NCBI GenBank assembly: GCA_905250025.1
Contig: CAJNOJ010000046.1
Location: 124,001-188,000, forward strand
Reading direction: 5' to 3'
DNA: 64,000 nt
Source of the DNA: Adineta ricciae
Lineage: Eukaryota > Rotifera > Eurotatoria > Adinetida > Adinetidae
Below the pieces are notes generated by a model that saw nothing but the letters and a program-made list of their open reading frames with translations, was not told the origin of the DNA and searched no databases. Both the position numbers and the translations under genes were made by a program. Position 1 is the first letter of the stretch. Every line of letters begins with the position of its first letter. Below are positions 57,500 through 64,000 of the stretch, piece by piece.

Positions 57500-59724
57500 C
57501 TAAGCAGTCCACGGACCATCATTTGGCATCGCTTGTTGCTGGGATTCGATATTGATATTCGACAAATCACTCTCTAATGATTCTAATTTGGCTTTCAGTT
57601 GTCTTTTAATGTTTAAACTTTGTAAGCGACATGCCGGATCTGCGATCCATAGTTCTTCACAGAGTTGAAATAACGGAGAAAGGACCTTGAAAAGAAACAA
57701 AAGATGCTCAGCTTTCGATCTTGAACGAGTCGTCTCCTACCGAATGTGTTTGCCATCGTGCTGATGGTGGTGGCCGAATCTTTTTCGTACACACAACCTC
57801 ACGCATTTGTTCTGTTGTCGGATTATTTGGTAGAATATCTTCATAAGGTACTTGATAGCTGTCCGCATCATTTTCTACACGCGATAAATCGTAGATAATA
57901 ACAAAGATAATCATAAAATCTGTTTACCTGTCGCACTTAATCGACATCGACGTAACATTTCCCAGTAAACAAGACCCAGTGCATAGATATCTGCCGCTTT
58001 GAATGATTCAAAGCTTTGTTCATTCAAAGTTCCCTCGAGAACTTCTGGTGCCATGTAACCTTTACAAAAGAGAACAGATGGAAAGCTCCAATAAGTCATT
58101 ACTCGACTTACGTAATGTTCCCACTCGACTATTTGCTTGAATATCGATAACAACCTGCTCTTGTTTTGACGGATCAGCAAGTAATAAATCTTTGCGAGAT
58201 TTTGGCTTCGATCGCACTTCCTTTACTGCAAGACCTAAATCCGCAATGCAGCACGATAGGTCCTTTTTCACTAAGATATTTTTGGTTTTCAGATCTCGAT
58301 GAGCCAGAGCAACTTTTCCTAAAGAAGCAAATATGAAAAACAGATAATCGCAAATCAAATCGCTATGTTTACTTACCATTGGTCGAATCAATAGGTAAAT
58401 GTAAATGACACAGACCACTTGCAATGCTTAACATCATTTTCAATAAAATTGGTATGGATATTGTATGGTTCATTAGATAGTCATAAACCGAACCGTTTTC
58501 GTGATATTCCGTGACAAGCCAAAGCTGTGTATAGGTCGATGCGTCCTACAAACAAACAGCTTCTTGTGTGAATTAAGAAAAATGTCTTTCTAGTTTCTTT
58601 TACCATATTATCGGCAGCAATGTATCCAAGAATATTTTCATGTCTTAAGCAAACAGTTTGATAAATATCAATTTCTCGAAACCATGAACGCTCATCATTG
58701 GTAGAAAAGATCTTAACAGCAACGTGATCTTCACGCCATTTTCCTTGATAAACATCTCCGTAACGACCTGCACCGATTCGATCGCCTAGAGCTATTTGCC
58801 TGGCAAGTGTTCGCTGCATCAATACTGGTAAAGCTAGAAATCAAGTTGAAAATTATTCAGCAAAGACTGGAAGCTGCGTCCGCTACCTTGTCCTGTTGTA
58901 CTTGTCGAATATTCTTCTAGTAAACCAGTAAATTCTGGATTCTTTGGAATCGTTTCATCGGTATTTTCTCGTATTTGTCCCAAGCATTTGAAATATTTCA
59001 AGGAGCGGTAGAAGATATTTTGTTTATCATGCTCATTAGGATAACAATTTGTTTTCGGATAATCCGGTCGTCGTTTTTGCCAGTTCTTGTGCTTTATATA
59101 AATGAATATGCCAGCAAAGACGATAGTCAATGCGACAATAGCAAAAACCACGATAATGACAATTAATATCGAAATTGGACTTTTCGGTTTATGCGGCGCT
59201 AGAAAATATTGAAAATATATCATTCATACTGATTTGAAAACTAAACAAATTACGTTCAGACAATGGTAGTGACAATCGTCGAAGTAGATCTGGCGAATTC
59301 GGATCGCGATCATTGCAGAAATTTCTGTCTGCACAACAAATCACAAAGCGATTCGTTTCATTCGTTCCGCATATCACTCGAAGAAAGAAATAATCATTCA
59401 GTAAACAACTAAAAACGAAAGTCGCGAAATCGATTCATAAATTAGGAAAAATCCATACCCAGCAGTATGTTGCACCGAACGACCATCGGAATTGACTTCC
59501 CATCTTTGATAGCATTGATGATGTGGCTGAGAAAGTTGACAAGTGCGAGTGTTTCCATCGCATAGTTCATCTTCGCTACATACACATTTGATATTTGTTT
59601 TATTCGGTTGATTGTCATTCACTATTAGAGCATCTGGATTCTCCTCATATTTATCTTGACTAATGACGATAGTTGTCGTCGTTAGCAAAGTGAAAAGAAC
59701 TTGAATAAAAATAAATTTCCACAT
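57500..59724 (-). CDS. TGF-beta superfamily type I receptor kinase
   Basis: Transmembrane Ser/Thr kinase receptor (ALK type). Nine exons: 59724-59459, 59408-59254, 59198-58887, 58833-58604, 58545-58377, 58318-58112, 58059-57928, 57874-57741 and 57685-57500 (596 aa). There is a signal peptide (about 1-22) and a Cys-rich three-finger ectodomain ending [13 protein letters not shown]. One TM helix ([20 protein letters not shown]) is followed by a GS-type box [20 protein letters not shown] that marks it as type I, with fewer Gly-Ser repeats than usual. The kinase has [37 protein letters not shown] and YMAPEVLEG, and ends near the usual point. An acceptor-like CTTTAG abuts the ATG. Activin/TGF-beta versus BMP type is not resolved. 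Confidence 0.93.
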
Positions 59725-62224
59725 CTAAAGACGATTATTGATAAATGAAATGAGTTTGGTAATTAAAAGAAATCATTCATGTTGCCTTTTCATAAACAAT
59801 CACAACTGTGAAAGAATATGCAAGAAGATGGAGAAAAAGAAGTTTTCTTTTTTGACTGGTCAAAGTGGCCCTGTCTAAAATACAAGCCAATCAATAATTT
59901 CCTTTTTTCCTCTCTGTGTACATAAGAAATAACAAACAGATCTCCGCGAAAAAAAAACTACCAAAAGAATTTACCAAAAAGAATTTTTTCAAATCACTTT
60001 ATTCTTCGTTTCGAAATAGATGTCGCTTGAGGTCAACAAGCAATTATAGTGATTGTTTTAATTGCACCTTCCGTACGCAAAAACAAAGAAAATGGTGTGT
60101 TCAATCGAATAAACCGTTCTCCTGGAAATTTTCTATTGCTCAATTATGCTTATTCAAAACTTACGCGTGATGACTAACAGATGATGTCGCTAGAGAAGTT
60201 GTTTTTCTCATCTAAATCCGACATTAACGTACATGATAATATCAGCGGAAAAGAACTCTATTTCTATCCTTTTCAATCTTGCTCGAAGACTCTTCATAAG
60301 TAAAACAACAACGTAATTAAAATATTAGCTACTGTACAAGGCAGCATAATATTAAATAGTAAAATAAATGTCAGAAAACTTGGTCGAGAAGAATTTAACG
60401 AGAAACGCAGGAAAACATGCGGGCGGTGTTATTACTATCTATTCATTTCTGCTTTCGAGAATATATCTGGTATTAAAACCGTCATAATTCAAGAGTATTA
60501 CTCAGTATATATGAGAAGATATAAATAGTGGATTGATGTGACATGGATAATATCGCAAAAGATTCTCTTGAGGAGATGCTGATGCTGTAAATCATCGAGG
60601 TATTAATGAAATCTCTTCGTAATATACTGAAAAACTTTATTCGAGAAAAACTAGCAGACTTTTTTGACAAAAGGGAAAAGTATGGTGCGTTTTTATCCGA
60701 AGTGAACGTGTTATGATGAGCTGGAAGAAAAAGAAAGGAAGAAAGAGAAGAACTTGGCAAGTTTTGTTTTTGCTTTGCCAAACTAAATAAAAAAAAATAA
60801 CGAACAAGGTCAAAAGTACTTCCTATATCGTACTTACTTTATCTAAACGTTGAAAGAAATGTAGAGTTATTCTTATCACTGCGGGATAGCCGGAAGAATA
60901 TGATTTACGACGGAGAGTTAAAAGAATACGAACCGTTTTGTTGACTTCCAGAGTCTTATGTCACGTTCAAGTCAAGAAAACATTCTCGTCATTGTAAAAC
61001 CATGATTATGAAGACGTTTGTGTCTATACACTGTGACGTGTGAAAATCAATCGTGGAATCGTTTTTTTATGTATACAAACACACGAATATATACTATTTC
61101 TGAAAAGAATGATTCACATTCAACTATTTTCGTATTGATAACATATCAAATCAATGAGGTAATTAGTGATTCTAACGCATTCCGTTAATGAAAATTACGT
61201 TTTTCAAGATTACATCGAACTTTTCTCCGCACGACCAGTTACCCGGCACACAAGGACGCGTTTTCCGATTTATTTTTCTGAACATCTGGTGTTTCTCTTG
61301 CCTCATATCTAATCATTGAAACAATAATCGCAGAGAATCTCCACAGCTTGTGTACTGCTGCACACCTTCCTCTTCTTCTTCTTTGTGCTAAAATAATTGC
61401 GCGTAATTATTTTCTAATATTTTTTTCTCGCTTCGATGAATCACTATTCGATTTCACGTTAAAAATGTTGTTTATCAATAATACCGAATCTGCTATGATC
61501 ATTTCATCAAGTGTAATTGCAACGCGTATCGATCCGTGTTACAATCACCTTTTGGTAAATCATACATACGCGCCCTCGCGGTCCTTGACTTCTCAATTCT
61601 TCGAGCTTAGCACGATGAAGTCATTTTGCACCTGATTTTTCAAAGTAAATATTAAATTTTCATTTTTCGTTTCTTTCATCACTTAAATGAAAGTCACTCG
61701 TTGGAGTCAAAGAATCTATAATCATATATATTTGCTGTTCTGTTGCTCTATTTCCTCTTTATTTTTTTTTTTGTTAAAGTGAATTTGTGCATTTTTCTTT
61801 CGCTTCTCCATTTATTTTACAAGGTAAGTTCTATACAGCAGTCTTAGTTATAAATAGGATCATGTCAGAAGTTATTACTTGTGAGTCTCTGTGTATGATG
61901 CAAATGAATTATATAGGGCAGAAAATGATTACTAGTTGTATGCGATCAGACAGCTGGAGAGAGATTTGCATGTTAGGAGGATTCATAGTCGAGGGACAGT
62001 TGGTAAGTCAATGTGATTTGATTATCGATCGTTTTTGGTTTCAATGAAAGATTATACGTGGAGAAGAACGTGTCACCTAGAAGATCATCCGAGTCAAACG
62101 AAATGTACTTGTTTCTACTTTCGTCTACTTCTTTTCCTCTCTTCTTTACGATAATTATGACTAAGCCACGCGATGATTCGAGAGATATAGACGTTCGATT
62201 CATCTATATTCACTTTTCTTTTCC
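59725..62224. other. 2.5-kb divergent intergenic region
   Basis: The largest gene-free stretch of the window, between the divergent type I receptor and the LIM gene, so it probably holds the promoters of both. Open frames here start at non-ATG codons or are low-complexity. No repeat family, RNA gene or transposon recognised. Confidence 0.55.
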
Positions 62225-63737
62225 ATGGAACGACAGATAGAAATTGAGAAAAACTTGAGACGTGAATCGTCGTCTTCATCACCACGTTTTTCCCGTACCT
62301 TTGATAGACTTTTAAGACAAGTAAGAGAAATCGATACTATTGAACGAAAGATCTTTAGGTTTGATCGATTTCTATTTTAGTTTCCCGAATCAGCTCAGAT
62401 ATCAACGACATCACCAGTAAGTTTCAGTTTATTCCGTTAAAAAACGAGTCAATAAACGAGTAACTAATCATCTCGAATTTTCTTCTTTTTTTTCCTTCTC
62501 TGAGTTCGTTTAAAGCCGAAGAAAAAGGAGAAAATGTTTTTTATCACGCCAATACATTCATTAATTTTTTCCTTTTGACTTCGATGATATTTACGCTTGG
62601 CATTACCGTGAACAACACAAGCACGCACATTATCTATTTTGTTATTTTCTTCTGAAGATTAAAAATATACGTAGTACAAATTTCTCCTACTATTCCTTTT
62701 CTTTTTATAGAGCATGGCATCAAACAAAGCTGGCTATCAATCTTCCACATGGGACGAGCAGAGTGCTTACAAGCCATCTTCATGGCGATCTACCGTTTCT
62801 GCACCCTCATGTGCACTTTGTCACAAATCGGTTTTTCCAGCCGAAGAAGTCATCGGCGCTGGTCAAAAATATCACAAACTATGTCTCAAGTGTTGTATGT
62901 TCATCACTCTTCTCCATCTCTATCCTATTCTATTCTCTTGTGTGCATAGCCTCATGTAGCACTCTGCTGAACTCAGGCAATGTGAGTGAGCATGACAAGA
63001 AGATCTATTGCGGTGGATGTTATCGTCGACAGTTCGGTCCACACGGAGGTAAGTGATGATTTGAATATACACATCGATATAAGGTAGATGTATTGCATAG
63101 TTGGTCGAGGTCTTGGAACAACACTATCAAGTTTGGAAACACCACCAAGCAGTCCTCGTTCGAGTCAAATGGAATCAGAATCTAATGAAGAATTAACGAA
63201 CATCAACAATGACTGTTCAACAAATTCGTCACAGTCTCGAGTGTCACCAGAGAATGAATCACGTCTCAGTAATTCACAAATGAACAGTGTCACATACATC
63301 GGTGGAGTAACGACCAGGCAAACGATCTCCACACCTCCACGCTCAGTGACGAATAATATAACAAATGGAGCTGCATTCAAAATGATGTCTATATCAGGCA
63401 ATATATGTCCGCGATGTTCAAAAGCCGTCTATTCAGCAGAAGAAGTCAAAGCTGCTGGAAAAGTAATTACATCTAGCTTTCGTCTTCGATCTCACCTATC
63501 TCATTCTTCTAGTCCTTTCACAAACGATGCTACACTTGTGCTCAGTGTAAAAAGAGTATCAATGCTGCTCGATATTCAGAACACGAAGGAGAACTCTATG
63601 ATAACAGTAAGTTCGATGTCTGATATTGATGATGATGTTTCACTTGATGGTCACTTGTAGATTGTTATCAACGATTATTTGGTCCGAAAGGTGTGGGATA
63701 CGGTGTAGGATCTGGAACATTATCAACAGGAACTTGA
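62225..63737 (+). CDS. CSRP-like two-LIM-domain protein
   Basis: Cysteine- and glycine-rich (muscle LIM) protein family. Seven exons: 62225-62320, 62381-62416, 62711-62894, 62950-63048, 63101-63462, 63513-63606 and 63661-63737 (315 aa). LIM1 is about residues 65-120: CALCHKSVFPAEEVIGAGQ, then HKLCLKCSSC, then YCGGCYRRQFGPHG. A Ser/Asn-rich linker of about 110 residues separates it from LIM2: CPRCSKAVYSAEEVKAAGK, HKRCYTCAQCKKS, and YDNNCYQRLFGPKG with Gly-rich ends. In LIM2 the second-last ligand Cys is replaced by Asp (Y-D-N-N-C). The first two exons add 44 residues (MERQIEIEKNL...) in frame ahead of a second usable ATG at 62714, so two N-termini are possible. Confidence 0.85.
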
Positions 63738-64000
63738 CATCATTTCCTTAGCTTAACTTGCAAAATATCTTCACGAATGCACTAGAAAATTTCCTGATAT
63801 CTTTGCTACGTTTATTTTGCTTACACATCGTTATATACGTTTGGTTTCTTGTTTATATCTACTAGATTTAGTTCTTTTTTTTTCGCTACTATCTAAGGCA
63901 TTTGTATTTATGTCTATTGATGATATGTTTTCTATAGAAACAAAACATTTCTCGAACAAAAACTAGTTGAAATTTTTCGTTGGATTGTATTTCAAATCAT
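63738..64000. other. 3' flank of the LIM gene
   Basis: Presumed 3' UTR and downstream sequence, T-rich, to the window end. No further gene seen. Confidence 0.5.

Noticed and set aside
60482-60781. Minus-strand 99-codon open frame in the large intergenic region
   Set aside because: Starts at a non-ATG codon, Ser-rich and AT-driven composition, no recognisable domain.

Overview
The window is nuclear DNA of a compact, AT-rich invertebrate animal genome. An innexin, a TGF-beta type I receptor and a CSRP-type LIM protein indicate a metazoan that is not a vertebrate. Most introns are about 48-65 nt with GT..AG ends, genes lie a few hundred bases apart on both strands, and no transposon is recognisable. 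This style, plus acceptor-like sites touching many start codons, fits a bdelloid rotifer or a relative. That assignment is inference; no rRNA or spliced-leader gene is present to settle it.

Layout. 1-6.8 kb (+): innexin, an SR splicing factor with a candidate poison exon, THOC3. 6.9-14.5 kb (-): two unknown ORFs, then RETREG/FAM134-like, CoREST, UBE2V/MMS2 and CCDC112. 15.8-16.7 kb (+): hexose-6-phosphate mutarotase. 16.9-24.6 kb (-): NO66/RIOX1 dioxygenase and a NUP188 copy lacking its N-terminal third. 24.9-27.5 kb (+): three unknown genes whose proteins end in membrane anchors, meeting a small convergent gene. 28.1-33.4 kb (+): EMC5, CUTC, pyruvate dehydrogenase phosphatase, a GSK3-like kinase and a small basic protein. 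33.5-37.6 kb (-): an ankyrin protein and a USPL1-like SUMO-isopeptidase homologue that appears to have lost catalytic residues. 38.1-45.9 kb (+): a secreted Ly6-like/EGF/ShK protein, a U-box-Rab GTPase fusion, a decayed ORF pair, a stand-alone PARP-type zinc-finger protein and an intronless secreted glycosidase-like gene. 46.3-59.7 kb (-): CLIP-170, an unknown exon, VRK1-like kinase, TAF5, LSM5 and a TGF-beta type I receptor. 62.2-63.7 kb (+): a CSRP-like LIM protein.

Most genes are single-copy housekeeping functions (mRNA export and splicing, chromatin, nuclear pore, ER, cytoskeleton, signalling) with no obvious shared pathway. The most unusual items are the U-box-Rab fusion, the apparently dead USPL1 homologue, the in-frame-stop cassette in the SR gene, the truncated NUP188 beside a cluster of tail-anchored proteins, and the Ly6/EGF/ShK secreted protein. 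Gene models were assembled by eye from splice sites and reading frame. Where I list every exon, the lengths sum to whole codons.
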